A stretch of DNA of 64,000 nucleotides from an uncultured bacterium. Lineage in GTDB: Bacteria; Cyanobacteriota; Vampirovibrionia; Gastranaerophilales; Gastranaerophilaceae. Both the position numbers and the translations under genes were made by a program. Each line of letters begins with the position of its first letter. Position 1 is the first letter of the stretch. Below, one piece after another: positions 31,843-41,567 of the stretch. Location: positions 1 to 64,000 of the forward strand of contig URXT01000003.1 of the NCBI GenBank assembly GCA_900551915.1. Reading direction: 5' to 3'. Below the pieces are notes generated by a model. The model saw only the letters and a program-made list of their open reading frames with translations. It searched no databases and was not told the DNA's origin.

Positions 31843-34023
31843 ATGGAAATATTATCAATTATTTTGTGTTTATGGCTTTTTGCGCTTGTTATTGCATTAT
31901 TTATATGGATGTTTGTCATGCAAAACAGTGTTACGAAGTTGTCTGACGCAGTACAAGAATTAAAAAATCTGCTTTTAAAAGACAGCCTGCATGCAAAACC
32001 AGCTGCAACTCCGCAAATCCAAAAACCCGAAATACAAAGTATTGATGAAATTCCGGATGATATTCTTTTAAACAAGAAAGAAATTTCAGAGGAGACAAAA
32101 CCTGAAATAATCATCCCAAAACCCGCCCCTACGCAGTCAAAAATTCTTGAAAACTATGCAAAACAGAATTCTGCAACCGAATTTGAGAAAATTTTTCTTG
32201 GCAACCTTTTCAACAAAATCGGAGCTTTTGCGATTTTGGTCGGTGTAATTATTTTTATCAAATTAATTTCACCGTTTATTATTTTTACGCCTGCAATCAA
32301 GGCAGCGCTTGGCTTTTTGGCCGGGTTTGTAATGATTGCGGCAGCCTTAAAACTTCATGGCAGCAAAAAGCTTCAAAACTACTCTGAAGTTCTTTTAGGA
32401 ACTGGTTTTGGCACTTTATTTATTACAACTTATTGCGGAAGCACGATTTTAGAGCTTTTCGATATGAAAACCACCTTTACGATAGCAACAGGGCTATTGC
32501 TTGCGGCGTTTTACCTGGCTGACAAGCTGAAAACAATTTCAATGCTTGTTATCAGCCTTATTGCAGGATACTTAAACCCGTTTTTCATTCAAACACAAGT
32601 TGAAACAGCCCCCAACTTCTTAATGGGCTATCTGATTTTCGTAAACCTTTTGTCTATAATTTACACATACAGAAATAAGTCAAGAAACACTGTAAATATT
32701 GTAAACATTTGTCTGACTCTGCTTACCTCATTGCTTTTTGCAGAAGCAATGCCGCTTTATATGCCGGCAATTCTCTGGGCGCTGTATTTTGTTTACGGCC
32801 TTGCAGGCAGCGCAAGCCAGCCCGAAACAAACAATAAATTAAACCTTGTAAATTATTTTGCATTTTCAATTCTTTTGTACCATATTGACCCGTCTGATGT
32901 AAAAACTGTAGCCTTTGTGCAGCTTACGTTGACAGCAATTTACGCAGCGGCAGCGTATTTCAAAAAGAAAAATCCGGAGGCTTTCAAAACATATTTACAT
33001 ATTATGCTTGCAGCCTTCGCGATTTTTGTAATGAGTTTTTGCGACAAATCCCCGACTGCAAAATGTTTGGCCTGGTCAATTGAAGCAGCAGTTTTATCAT
33101 TTTTTGCTTATAAATTTAAATACAGAGCACTTGCAAACTGGGCTGTCGGAATTTGGGCAGCGGCATTTTTATCGATAATCCCGATTGACGGAGTTTTCGG
33201 AACAAAAAGCATCGGGGAATTTTCACCAATTTGGAACATAAGACTTATGATGTTTGCACCGGTGATAATTTCGTCGGGATTTTCTTACTTTTTCCTTTCA
33301 AAATCCGAAGACAAAAAGCTTGTGAATATTTCCGAATTCTTCAGGCTTGACTGCATAACTTTAATCTATTTATACATGGGGCTTGAACTTAATAACATCA
33401 TTAACAAGTGGTTTATCGGAGAAAATACCTCTGCAGGCTTTATTAACAGTATGATAAATTCAATCCTCGGATTTGCTTACACAATTAATATGAAAAAACT
33501 TCATACAACAACAGGTTTTGGCGCTTTTGCCGTATTTTCAGCAGTTCTTGGAATATTAACCACCGTTTACCTGCTATTCTGCGGCGCCCACTACAAGCCG
33601 GTTGATGCATTTATTCCGCTTTTAAACCTTCGAACTGCTGCATTCTTATCAGGAATAACCGCAGCAGTCTTTTATGCAAAGTGGACAAAAGACGAAGTTT
33701 ACAAATATTTAGCGGTATTTTTAGGATTTATTCTAATACATTTTGAAATAAACGACACAATAACAAAATATGCACTGGTAAACTCACAATATTTAACTTC
33801 AGTATGCTGGATTTTATATTCCGGAATTATTACAGCAATCGGCATCTTCAAAAATAAAGAATTTCTTAAACTTTCAGGGATTGGCCTGTGTATATTATCA
33901 ATTTTGCGAATATTTATTTACGACCTTGCAAATGTTGATATTTTATACAAGTTCATAGCATTTCTAACTCTTGGGGCAATTCTTATGATTTTATCCTACA
34001 TCTACAACAAACGCCTGAAATAG
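31843..34023 (+). CDS. DUF2339 multispanning membrane protein
   Basis: The 726-residue protein has an N-terminal hydrophobic segment, a charged and Pro-rich linker (about 45-115) and then about 20 membrane helices. The start of the core, LGNLFNKIGAFAILVGVIIFIK, is characteristic of DUF2339. No function is established for the family; it may act as a transporter or glycan-envelope factor. The ATG follows a GGAGGGG site. It is a single gene upstream of the hydrogenase operon. Confidence 0.85.
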   Translation: MEILSIILCLWLFALVIALFIWMFVMQNSVTKLSDAVQELKNLLLKDSLHAKPAATPQIQKPEIQSIDEIPDDILLNKKEISEETKPEIIIPKPAPTQSKILENYAKQNSATEFEKIFLGNLFNKIGAFAILVGVIIFIKLISPFIIFTPAIKAALGFLAGFVMIAAALKLHGSKKLQNYSEVLLGTGFGTLFITTYCGSTILELFDMKTTFTIATGLLLAAFYLADKLKTISMLVISLIAGYLNPFFIQTQVETAPNFLMGYLIFVNLLSIIYTYRNKSRNTVNIVNICLTLLTSLLFAEAMPLYMPAILWALYFVYGLAGSASQPETNNKLNLVNYFAFSILLYHIDPSDVKTVAFVQLTLTAIYAAAAYFKKKNPEAFKTYLHIMLAAFAIFVMSFCDKSPTAKCLAWSIEAAVLSFFAYKFKYRALANWAVGIWAAAFLSIIPIDGVFGTKSIGEFSPIWNIRLMMFAPVIISSGFSYFFLSKSEDKKLVNISEFFRLDCITLIYLYMGLELNNIINKWFIGENTSAGFINSMINSILGFAYTINMKKLHTTTGFGAFAVFSAVLGILTTVYLLFCGAHYKPVDAFIPLLNLRTAAFLSGITAAVFYAKWTKDEVYKYLAVFLGFILIHFEINDTITKYALVNSQYLTSVCWILYSGIITAIGIFKNKEFLKLSGIGLCILSILRIFIYDLANVDILYKFIAFLTLGAILMILSYIYNKRLK

Positions 34024-34048
34024 CTTTATAAAACTTGCTTTTTAGAGC

Positions 34049-34077
34049 TTGATGTGCGATAATTTTCTTAAGATTAT
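34049..34077 (+). promoter_or_regulatory. candidate promoter of the hydrogenase operon
   Basis: TTGATG (34049-34054), a 17-base spacer and GATTAT (34072-34077), 45 bases before the first gene of the operon. Confidence 0.4.
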
Positions 34078-34122
34078 TTAATAATCGGGGTTAATAGTAA
34101 ATCACAATAGGAGTTCTAAAAT

Positions 34123-34617
34123 ATGAGTGTAGAAAATCCTCATGGTATTGCTACATCAAAATTAGACCAGATAATCTCCGAATGCGGAGGTAAAAAGTCT
34201 AATCTGATTGCAATGCTGCAAAAAGTTCAGGAAGTTTACAGATATCTTCCGGAAGAAGCAATGATCTATATCGGCACAAAAGTAGAAGGCTTGTCACCTG
34301 CAACGGTTTTTGGTGTTGCAACGTTTTACGCACAATTTTCGCTTGAGCCGAAAGGCAAGTTTGAAATTAAAGTATGCGACGGAACAGCTTGCCACGTAAG
34401 AGGTTCAATGCCGGTATTGAATGCTATCCGGGCAAAATTAAATATGCAGGAAGGGCAATTAACAAGCGATAACGGACTTTTCTCACTAGAAACTGTAAGC
34501 TGCCTCGGCGCATGCGGCCTGGCTCCGGTTGTTGTAATTAATGATAAAGTTTATCCGCAAATGACCTCCGACGCTATTTCAATAGTTTTGGATACACTTA
34601 TGAAGGAGGAAAACTAA
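34123..34617 (+). CDS. NuoE-like [2Fe-2S] subunit of bifurcating [FeFe] hydrogenase
   Basis: The 164-residue thioredoxin-fold protein carries the four ligands of a [2Fe-2S] cluster: C85 and C90 (CDGTACHVRGS), C127 and C131 (SCLGACGLAP). It corresponds to HydC/HndA in trimeric hydrogenases and NuoE in complex I. It joins the flavoprotein subunit below; the stop and next start overlap (TAATG). It has a GGAG ribosome site. The complex is cytoplasmic and links NADH and ferredoxin oxidation to hydrogen formation. Confidence 0.93.
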   Translation: MSVENPHGIATSKLDQIISECGGKKSNLIAMLQKVQEVYRYLPEEAMIYIGTKVEGLSPATVFGVATFYAQFSLEPKGKFEIKVCDGTACHVRGSMPVLNAIRAKLNMQEGQLTSDNGLFSLETVSCLGACGLAPVVVINDKVYPQMTSDAISIVLDTLMKEEN

Positions 34618-36479
34618 TGGAACAAACAACACTAAATATTAATATACAGGAAGAACAAAGAAAAGCCCAGGAAAGTTTAACCCAACAGGGTTTGCGCGTT
34701 CTGGTCTGCGCCGGAACAGGATGCGTTGCAAACGGAGCTTTAAAAGTTATAGAAAAGTTTAAAGAACTCGGTGCGGATGTGTCGGTTTTAAGCGATTACG
34801 ATAAAATAACAATAGTTCCAACAGGCTGCCACGGTTTTTGCGAACAGGGCGTGCTTGTTGTAATTCCCGACAAACATGTTACTTATGTTAAAGTCAAAGA
34901 AAAAGACGTTGAAGAAATTTACGAAAGCCACATTAAAAACAACACTCCTGTTGAGCGCCTGCTTTACGTTGACCCGAAAACACGCGAACATGTTCAGGAT
35001 GATGAACATATAAATTTCTACGCAAAACAGACCCGAACAGCTTTAAAAAATTGCGGAAACATTAACGCTGAATGTATTGATGAAGCAATTGCAGTCAGAG
35101 GTTATGAAGCTTTAGCAAAAGTTTTGCAGGAAAACAATCCCGACGGAGTAATTGATGTAATTGAAAAATCAGGACTTCGCGGCCGCGGCGGTGGAGGCTT
35201 CCCGACCGGCAGAAAGTGGAGATTTACAGCCGCAAACAAAGGCGGTAAATCTTATATTGTCTGTAACGGTGACGAAGGCGACCCGGGTGCATTTATGGAC
35301 AGAAGCGTTATGGAAGGCGACCCGCATAAACTTCTTGAAGGTATGGCAATTGCAGCCTTTGCAATCGGTGCTGATGAAGGTTATATTTATGTTCGTGCAG
35401 AATATCCGCTTGCAATTAAACGTCTAAGAAAAGCTATCGCCGATGCGGAGGAAAGAAATTTCTTAGGCAAAAATATTATGGGAAGCAATTTCTCACTTGA
35501 AATTCATATTAAAGAAGGAGCCGGAGCATTTGTCTGCGGTGAAGAAACAGCGCTTATCGCCTCAATTGAAGGCGAACGCGGAATGCCCAGACCAAAGCCG
35601 CCATTTCCGGCAAACAAAGGGCTTTTCGGACGTCCGACTCTGATTAACAACGTTGAAACACTTGCAAATGTTCCGTTAATAATTCTTAACGGTGCTGATT
35701 GGTTTGCTCAAATGGGTACTGAAACTTCAAAAGGTACAAAGACCTTTGCGCTTACCGGAGATGTAAATAACACCGGTTTGATTGAAGTTCCGATGGGTAC
35801 AACTTTAAGAGAAATCGTTTTTGATATCGGCGGCGGAATGCGCGACGGCAAAAAATTCAAAGCCGTACAAATCGGCGGCCCGTCAGGCGGATGTTTAACA
35901 GAAGAACATCTTGATATACCAATGGATTACGACAACCTTATAAAAGCCGGCGCAATGGTAGGCTCAGGCGGTCTTGTTGTAATGAGTGACAAAACTTGTA
36001 TTGTTGAAGTCGCAAGATTTTTCATGAACTTCACTCAGAACGAAAGCTGCGGAAAATGTGTTCCTTGCCGCGAAGGCACGAAAAATATGCTCAAAATTCT
36101 TGAAAAGATTGTAGCCGGCAAAGGCACAATGGAGGATTTAGAGCTTTTGGAAGAACTTGCGCAAACAGTTAAAGACGGTTCACTATGCGGACTCGGCAAA
36201 ACTGCACCAAATCCTGTACTTTCAACACTAAAATATTTTAGAGATGAATACATTGCACACATAAAAGATAAAAAATGTCCTGCTGGAGTTTGTACAGCAA
36301 TGAAGAAAATAGTTATTCATGAAGACCTTTGCAAGGGCTGTACAAAATGTGCAAGAACATGTCCGGTCGGAGCAATCGAAGGTACAGTCCGCAACCCGCA
36401 CCACATTAATCAGGAAAAATGTATTAAATGTGAAGCATGTTTTGCAGCCTGCCCGTTCAGAGCGATAGTATTGGAATAG
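34617..36479 (+). CDS. NuoF-like NADH-binding flavoprotein subunit of [FeFe] hydrogenase (HydB/HndC)
   Basis: The 620-residue protein has an N-terminal thioredoxin-like [2Fe-2S] domain (C31, C36, C71, C75), then the NADH/FMN domain with RGRGGGGFPTGRKW (188-201) and CNGDEGDPGAFMDR. The CGKCVPCREGT [4Fe-4S] motif follows, and a C-terminal two-cluster ferredoxin ends the protein (CKGCTKCARTCPVGAI, CIKCEACFAACPF). This domain order is that of HydB/HndC and of bifurcating formate dehydrogenases. It takes electrons from NADH or splits them with ferredoxin. It is co-translated with the NuoE-like gene. Confidence 0.94.
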   Translation: MEQTTLNINIQEEQRKAQESLTQQGLRVLVCAGTGCVANGALKVIEKFKELGADVSVLSDYDKITIVPTGCHGFCEQGVLVVIPDKHVTYVKVKEKDVEEIYESHIKNNTPVERLLYVDPKTREHVQDDEHINFYAKQTRTALKNCGNINAECIDEAIAVRGYEALAKVLQENNPDGVIDVIEKSGLRGRGGGGFPTGRKWRFTAANKGGKSYIVCNGDEGDPGAFMDRSVMEGDPHKLLEGMAIAAFAIGADEGYIYVRAEYPLAIKRLRKAIADAEERNFLGKNIMGSNFSLEIHIKEGAGAFVCGEETALIASIEGERGMPRPKPPFPANKGLFGRPTLINNVETLANVPLIILNGADWFAQMGTETSKGTKTFALTGDVNNTGLIEVPMGTTLREIVFDIGGGMRDGKKFKAVQIGGPSGGCLTEEHLDIPMDYDNLIKAGAMVGSGGLVVMSDKTCIVEVARFFMNFTQNESCGKCVPCREGTKNMLKILEKIVAGKGTMEDLELLEELAQTVKDGSLCGLGKTAPNPVLSTLKYFRDEYIAHIKDKKCPAGVCTAMKKIVIHEDLCKGCTKCARTCPVGAIEGTVRNPHHINQEKCIKCEACFAACPFRAIVLE

Positions 36480-36601
36480 TGACGATAGAACGTTAAGTTC
36501 TTTATAAAATAAATAATCTCTTATATTTGTGATTAAATACGAAATGAACTTATCGTCTTAACGTCTTATAGTCTTAACGACAAATTGTAAAGGAATAAAT
36601 T
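36480..36601. other. spacer inside hydrogenase operon with short repeats
   Basis: The 122 bases hold the palindrome GAACGTTAAGTTC near 36490 and two copies of GTCTTAACG near 36560 and 36580. There is no T-run terminator, so the hydrogenase genes can still be one transcript. Confidence 0.35.
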
Positions 36602-38356
36602 ATGACAGATAAAAAAACATTATTCATAGACGGAAAAGAAGTTGAATTCACAGACGAAGCCAACCTTCTTGAAGTAATCAGAAAAGCAGGTATGAATGTC
36701 CCGACTTTCTGCTATCGCCCGGATTTAACCTCCTTTGGCGCTTGCAGAATGTGCGTTGTTGAAATAGAAGGCCGCGGAATTCAATCCTCCTGCACAATGC
36801 CGCCTGAGCCAGGGTTAAAAATTCATCTTAACACGGAGAAAACAAGAAGAATCAGAAAAACCGTTCTTGAACTTCTTCTTGCAAACCACGATAAAGAGTG
36901 CCTGACCTGCGAAAAATCCGGAAACTGCGAACTTCAAAAATATTCGGAAGAATACGGTATCAGAAGAATTCGCTACCCTGAAAAACCGCTTGATGAGTAC
37001 CTTCCGGTTGACGACAGCTCACCTTCAATCGTACGCGACCCGAATAAATGCATTCTCTGCGGCGCATGCGTCAGAGCTTGTACGGAATTTCAGGGACACT
37101 CGGTTTTAGGATTTGCAAACAGAGGTTCAAAAACAGTTGTCCAGCCAATGAACGGCCGTCCTCTGGGGCAGGTGGACTGTGTTAATTGCGGGCAATGCGC
37201 CGCAGTTTGTCCGACAGGCGCTTTGACAATCAAATCAGATGTCGAAAAAGTTTGGTCTGAAATTACAAATCCAAACAAGAAACTTGCTGTTCAAATGGCT
37301 CCCGCAACACGTGTTGCTATCGGCGAAATGTTCGGACTTGAGCCCGGCGAAAACTCAATCAAAAAAATGAATGCAGCTTTAAGAAAAATCGGTTTTGACT
37401 ATATCTTTGACACCAATTTTTCGGCAGATTTGACGATTATGGAGGAAGCAACAGAGTTTTTAGAAAGGCTTAAATCAGGTCAAAGCCTTCCACTGTTTAC
37501 ATCATGCTGTCCGGCTTGGGTAAAATATCTGGAAGAACATCATCCGGATATGCTTCATCATCTTTCAAGCTGTAAATCGCCAATGTCAATGTTGTCGCCG
37601 GTTTTGGTTGAACTTATGCCAAAATACTTCAATCTTGAGAGAGAAAATCTCGTGATTGTTGGTATTATGCCTTGCACTGCAAAAAAATATGAATGCAAAC
37701 GCCCTGAACTTTCACACAACGGACGCCCTGACACTGATTACGTATTAACAACCCAGGAATTAGGACGAATGATTAAAGAAGCAGGCATTAACTTCAACTC
37801 AATTGAAGGTGAAGAATCAGACAGCCCGTTTGGCGAATATACTGGTGCCGGAACAATCTTTGGAGCCTCAGGCGGGGTTGCAGAGGCAGCTGTAAGAACA
37901 GCTTATGAATTCGCAACAGGTGAACCTTTATCCGATGTCAATTTTAACCCTCTGCGCGGAACTTCAAACCGCTCACGCGATGTGGAAATTGATATAAAAG
38001 GTACAAAACTTGTAGTGCGTGTAGTTTCAACATTAAAAGAAGCCGAAAAGTCGATTCAGGAAATCAGAGAAGGCAAAGCACCCTTCCAGATGCTTGAAGT
38101 TATGGCCTGCCCGGGCGGCTGCATAAACGGAGGCGGTCAGCCAATAAGCTGCAACGACTCAAAAATCAAAGGCGAACGTGCCGAAGGGCTTTACAAAGAA
38201 GATTCTGAACTTGGAATCAGAAAATCTCACATGAATCCGTCAATCCAAAAACTTTATCAAGAATTTTTGGAACACCCGAATTCACATAAAGCCCATGAGC
38301 TTTTGCACACGTTTTATGCAAACAAGTTTGCAGGTTCATATAAAGACATAAAATAG
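36602..38356 (+). CDS. [FeFe] hydrogenase catalytic subunit (HydA/HndD type)
   Basis: The 584-residue protein has an N-terminal [2Fe-2S] domain (C37, C48, C51, C64), a His-ligated [4Fe-4S] site (H96, C100, C103, C109) and two ferredoxin clusters (C150-C160, C193-C203). The H-cluster domain carries TSCCPAW (300-306), MPCTAKKYE (C358) and MACPGGCINGGGQP (C503, C507). This is the group A3 layout of trimeric electron-bifurcating enzymes. It makes or consumes hydrogen in the cytoplasm. The maturases HydE, HydF and HydG are not in the window and must be elsewhere. The AAAGGA ribosome site is good. Confidence 0.95.
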   Translation: MTDKKTLFIDGKEVEFTDEANLLEVIRKAGMNVPTFCYRPDLTSFGACRMCVVEIEGRGIQSSCTMPPEPGLKIHLNTEKTRRIRKTVLELLLANHDKECLTCEKSGNCELQKYSEEYGIRRIRYPEKPLDEYLPVDDSSPSIVRDPNKCILCGACVRACTEFQGHSVLGFANRGSKTVVQPMNGRPLGQVDCVNCGQCAAVCPTGALTIKSDVEKVWSEITNPNKKLAVQMAPATRVAIGEMFGLEPGENSIKKMNAALRKIGFDYIFDTNFSADLTIMEEATEFLERLKSGQSLPLFTSCCPAWVKYLEEHHPDMLHHLSSCKSPMSMLSPVLVELMPKYFNLERENLVIVGIMPCTAKKYECKRPELSHNGRPDTDYVLTTQELGRMIKEAGINFNSIEGEESDSPFGEYTGAGTIFGASGGVAEAAVRTAYEFATGEPLSDVNFNPLRGTSNRSRDVEIDIKGTKLVVRVVSTLKEAEKSIQEIREGKAPFQMLEVMACPGGCINGGGQPISCNDSKIKGERAEGLYKEDSELGIRKSHMNPSIQKLYQEFLEHPNSHKAHELLHTFYANKFAGSYKDIK

Positions 38357-38412
38357 CATCCCGCTGGCTCAAGATGAATTTTGAGCCAGCATTTTAAATA
38401 AAGGAGAAAAAA

Positions 38413-38790
38413 ATGAAAAAGAAACTATTATTTTTAACTGCGATTCTTTATTTTTCAATAATTCCTGCCCTGGCTTTTGAAATGCAAAATCAATCCTCAA
38501 CTGGCAGCACAAGCCAAAGTAAAACGGTCCAACTAAAACAATTAGCAGATGAATACGCAAGCATACAACTTGGTGAAAACAAAGGTTCCACACAAAAAAT
38601 ACTTAAAGATATGGTAACTTTAGGTGCAAGTGATTTCAAAACAATGACTTACACACCCTGCCCGTACCGCGGCATGATAAAAGTTGGCGGAAAGTCTGTT
38701 AACGGTACAAACAGAAAGTGCGTTGACTTCAAATACACATACAAAAACAAAGAATATTCAGCCGGGAAATGCGGAAAACCAATAAGATAG
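38413..38790 (+). CDS. small secreted protein of unknown family
   Basis: The 125-residue protein has a signal peptide (MKKKLLFLTAILYFSIIPALA, cleaved about residue 21) and a strong AAAGGAG site. The mature part is polar, with a serine/threonine-rich start and three cysteines (PCPYRG, RKCVDF, GKCGKP) that could form disulfides. The family is not recognised. It lies after the hydrogenase gene and ends in a terminator, and is probably periplasmic. Confidence 0.7.
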   Translation: MKKKLLFLTAILYFSIIPALAFEMQNQSSTGSTSQSKTVQLKQLADEYASIQLGENKGSTQKILKDMVTLGASDFKTMTYTPCPYRGMIKVGGKSVNGTNRKCVDFKYTYKNKEYSAGKCGKPIR

Positions 38791-38822
38791 AAAAAATCCC
38801 TTCTTTTCAGAAGGGATTTTTT
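38791..38822. terminator. bidirectional rho-independent terminator
   Basis: AAAAAATCCCTTCT, a 4-base loop and AGAAGGGATTTTTT: a 14-bp stem with T-runs on both strands, between convergent genes. Confidence 0.9.
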
Positions 38823-38832
38823 AATTAAAATT

Positions 38833-39300
38833 TTATTTAAGAGCTTTAATAACAGCCTGTGTGATATCTTCACCGCCATGAAGTACAACACCTTTTGCCA
38901 AAACCAAATTGTATCCGCCTTCTTTTGCTTGTGTTTCGACAGTTTTTGAAATATTGTCATCAATTGCTGATAACTTTGTCAAATATTCTTTTTCCATCTT
39001 TTCTCTTTTTGTCTGAAGCTCTTTTGTGTACTTAGTTTCCAAATCTTTTTTCTTGGTTTCATCAGAAACTGCAGCAACATCTTTTCTTGCTTTTTCAACA
39101 AATTTTACAAGCTCATCAGCTTTAGCCTGCTGTTCCTTTTTAAGATTCTTTACCTGAGCAGAACTTGAGACAACTTGCGGAATATCTACAACAGCAACTT
39201 TATAATTTGCTGGAACATCCGACATTGCAAAATTGTTTGCTGCAAATCCAATAACAAAAGCTGCTAAACCAACTGTCAAAAATTTAACTTTCTTGTTCAT
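38833..39300 (-). CDS. OmpH/Skp family periplasmic chaperone
   Basis: The 155-residue protein has a signal peptide (KFLTVGLAAFVIGFAANNFA) and a short N-terminal strand (YKVAVVDIPQVVSSSAQVK). A long charged coiled coil (about 50-120) and a C-terminal NLVLAKGVVLHGGEDITQAVI follow. This is the Skp/OmpH layout. Skp trimers hold unfolded outer-membrane proteins in the periplasm, which fits a diderm envelope. An AAGGAG site precedes the start. It is a single gene, divergent from the outer-membrane transporter gene at 39557. Confidence 0.88.
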   Translation of the reverse strand: MNKKVKFLTVGLAAFVIGFAANNFAMSDVPANYKVAVVDIPQVVSSSAQVKNLKKEQQAKADELVKFVEKARKDVAAVSDETKKKDLETKYTKELQTKREKMEKEYLTKLSAIDDNISKTVETQAKEGGYNLVLAKGVVLHGGEDITQAVIKALK

Positions 39301-39556
39301 AAAATCTCCTTACCTGTCCAAAAGTTATACATCATATGCATGAAATTTAATTAAATTCATAAACCAAAAATGTGAACTTTATTTAAGTTTCTTTACATTG
39401 ATATTAATATTTTATATAATAATAACAGATGAATAAAGAATTTCGCTAAAATATTAAATTTTGTAAAATTATTAGCAAAAAATTTTTACGAAGTGTTTTT
39501 ATTTCTGTATTGAACCAAAGTCAGGAATTTTAATATCAACTTAATATAGGTGAATA

Positions 39557-41491
39557 ATGAAAAAGACGGAAATTAATAAAAATGTGTTAAAGGCAGTTCT
39601 ATGCATATCTGCATTCTGCACTGCAACTTTAACATCTGTTACCCCTGCTGTAGCATATGACGGCGCCCTTCCGGTATCTATTAACCAGATAATGATGGAA
39701 ACAGGCGGAAATATTAAACACGATACAGATATGCTGCGCTACAAACGCGATGAAAAAAGCATTCAGGAAGATTACCTCAAATACAACGAAAATCGCAAAT
39801 TTGAAGGCAATGAAGGTCAGGTTATAAAAAATTATAACAGCACAAGCTCAGATTCCGACTTTATTCAAGGACAGGTTCAAGATATTGATACAAAAGGAGT
39901 TTTTGTAAACTCTATCGAAGTTGCGCCATCATCAGTTCTTTCACAAGAAGAAGTTAATCAAATAATCCAGCCCATTGTTGGAAAAAATGTATTCATCAGC
40001 GATATTCAAAATGTCATCGACCAGTTAAACAATTTATATGCAGAAAAAGGTTTTGTAACAGCAAAAGCATTTCTTCCGGAACAAACAGTTGAAAATGGTC
40101 ATATTTATATTGAATTAATTGAAAGTAAAGTCGGTAATGTTTCGGTTGAACAAAACAAATGGACAAGAACAAAGTATATTACAGATAGGGTTGAACAAAA
40201 GCCGGGCGAATTATTTGATATTGTAGAGCTTGAAAAAGATATTCTTGACTTTAACAGATATAACGAAGGTGTAAACCTTACTGCAAACCTGACAGCAGGT
40301 ACACAGCCCGGAACAACAGATATTCAGCTGACAGCGCATGAAAATATTCCATTCCATGTAGTTGGGATTATGGATAATGCCGGCCGATATCAAACTGGAC
40401 GTTTAAGAGGCGGTGCTATGATTTATGCAGACAGCTTGTTCCACAACAGAGACCGTTTGTCATTAGGCTCATACTTTTCCGGAGGTGCAATAAGCCCGTT
40501 TGCTGATTATAACTTCCCGATTAATAAAAAAGACGGCCGCATAGGATTTATGTACTCCTCAACATTTGCAAAAATCAAATGGGGACCGCTTGAACCTTTG
40601 GATTTGAAATCAAAATCATATATCTATTCATTGTACTACTCACAACCGCTTGTAAGAAAGCCCGGATTTGAATTAAAAAGCTATGCCGGCTTGAACTACA
40701 AACGAGCAAGAACAAGTATTTTGGATGATTGGATGGATCTTGGCGTTGATGAAATTACAAGTGCTGATGTAGCATTCAACATAAGAAAAGACACAAAACA
40801 TGGTATCTGGTACGCAAACCAGGGGGTATCTCTTGCTGTACCGATTTTTGACAGCCAGTCAAGCTATGTAAAAATTAACGGTGGTGCTATAAGATTACAC
40901 GATTTTTCACACGGTGTTATCGGTCAGTTAAAAGCGAACTATCAGGTTATACCTAATAATAAACATATTCCTTACCTTGACCAATTCCAGACCGGTGGTT
41001 TGGCAACAGTCAGAGGTTACTCGGAAGGTATCCTGATGGGTAAAAACGGTTACTACACAAGTGCAGAATTGATGTTCCCGCTTATGCCGAGAGAAATCAC
41101 AAGCCCGCGTTCAGGCGAAAAAGTTCCGTTTGTCGGAAAATATGTTAAAGGTGCGGTATTTGCAGACCACGCAGGCGTATTCCCGAATACAAGCGAAGAC
41201 ATTTACGGCGGAAGTTATTTCTTAATGTCATTAGGTATGGGTTTAAGAGTCCAACTGCCCGGTGATTTAAGCGCAAGACTATATTGGGGCTATCCGCTCA
41301 TCAACAACGCTTACGAAGCTGACAGAAAATACGGACGTTTCCACTTCGAATTAACACTTGAACCGAATTTGGATGCCCTGTTAAGACATCGTTCAACAGC
41401 TCCGGCAGCACCTCGTGTTGAAGCTGAGTATAATTATGATGACGTAAGACACTACGATTACTTCCAGGACGGCAGCGGCGGCGCATTATAA
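39557..41491 (+). CDS. two-partner secretion outer-membrane transporter (ShlB/FhaC type)
   Basis: The 644-residue protein has a signal peptide (to about residue 33, PAVA) and a POTRA_2-like region (about 118-195: VNSIEVAPSSVLSQEEVNQI, VFISDIQNVIDQLNNLYAEKGFVTAKAFLP). A 16-strand-type beta barrel follows, with the conserved TVRGYSEG motif near residue 481. It secretes a large TpsA exoprotein through the outer membrane. No TpsA gene is in the window, so the partner lies elsewhere. A terminator follows directly. Gly/Ala-rich barrel strands and an aromatic C-terminal part support this call. Confidence 0.9.
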   Translation: MKKTEINKNVLKAVLCISAFCTATLTSVTPAVAYDGALPVSINQIMMETGGNIKHDTDMLRYKRDEKSIQEDYLKYNENRKFEGNEGQVIKNYNSTSSDSDFIQGQVQDIDTKGVFVNSIEVAPSSVLSQEEVNQIIQPIVGKNVFISDIQNVIDQLNNLYAEKGFVTAKAFLPEQTVENGHIYIELIESKVGNVSVEQNKWTRTKYITDRVEQKPGELFDIVELEKDILDFNRYNEGVNLTANLTAGTQPGTTDIQLTAHENIPFHVVGIMDNAGRYQTGRLRGGAMIYADSLFHNRDRLSLGSYFSGGAISPFADYNFPINKKDGRIGFMYSSTFAKIKWGPLEPLDLKSKSYIYSLYYSQPLVRKPGFELKSYAGLNYKRARTSILDDWMDLGVDEITSADVAFNIRKDTKHGIWYANQGVSLAVPIFDSQSSYVKINGGAIRLHDFSHGVIGQLKANYQVIPNNKHIPYLDQFQTGGLATVRGYSEGILMGKNGYYTSAELMFPLMPREITSPRSGEKVPFVGKYVKGAVFADHAGVFPNTSEDIYGGSYFLMSLGMGLRVQLPGDLSARLYWGYPLINNAYEADRKYGRFHFELTLEPNLDALLRHRSTAPAAPRVEAEYNYDDVRHYDYFQDGSGGAL

Positions 41492-41510
41492 TTGTTATAA
41501 AAAACTTGCA

Positions 41511-41551
41511 AAATAACACTTTTAGTTTTAGACTAAAGGTGTTATTTTTTT
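41511..41551 (+). terminator. rho-independent terminator abutting bioD
   Basis: AAATAACACTTTTAG pairs with CTAAAGGTGTTATTT, followed by a T-run. It ends the transporter transcript 16 bases before the bioD start. Confidence 0.8.
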
Positions 41552-41567
41552 GTTAACGAGGAAGAAA

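Noticed and set aside
34123..38356. Complex I or formate dehydrogenase operon
   Set aside because: The third gene has the full H-cluster signature of an [FeFe] hydrogenase and no membrane Nuo subunits or molybdopterin enzyme are present.
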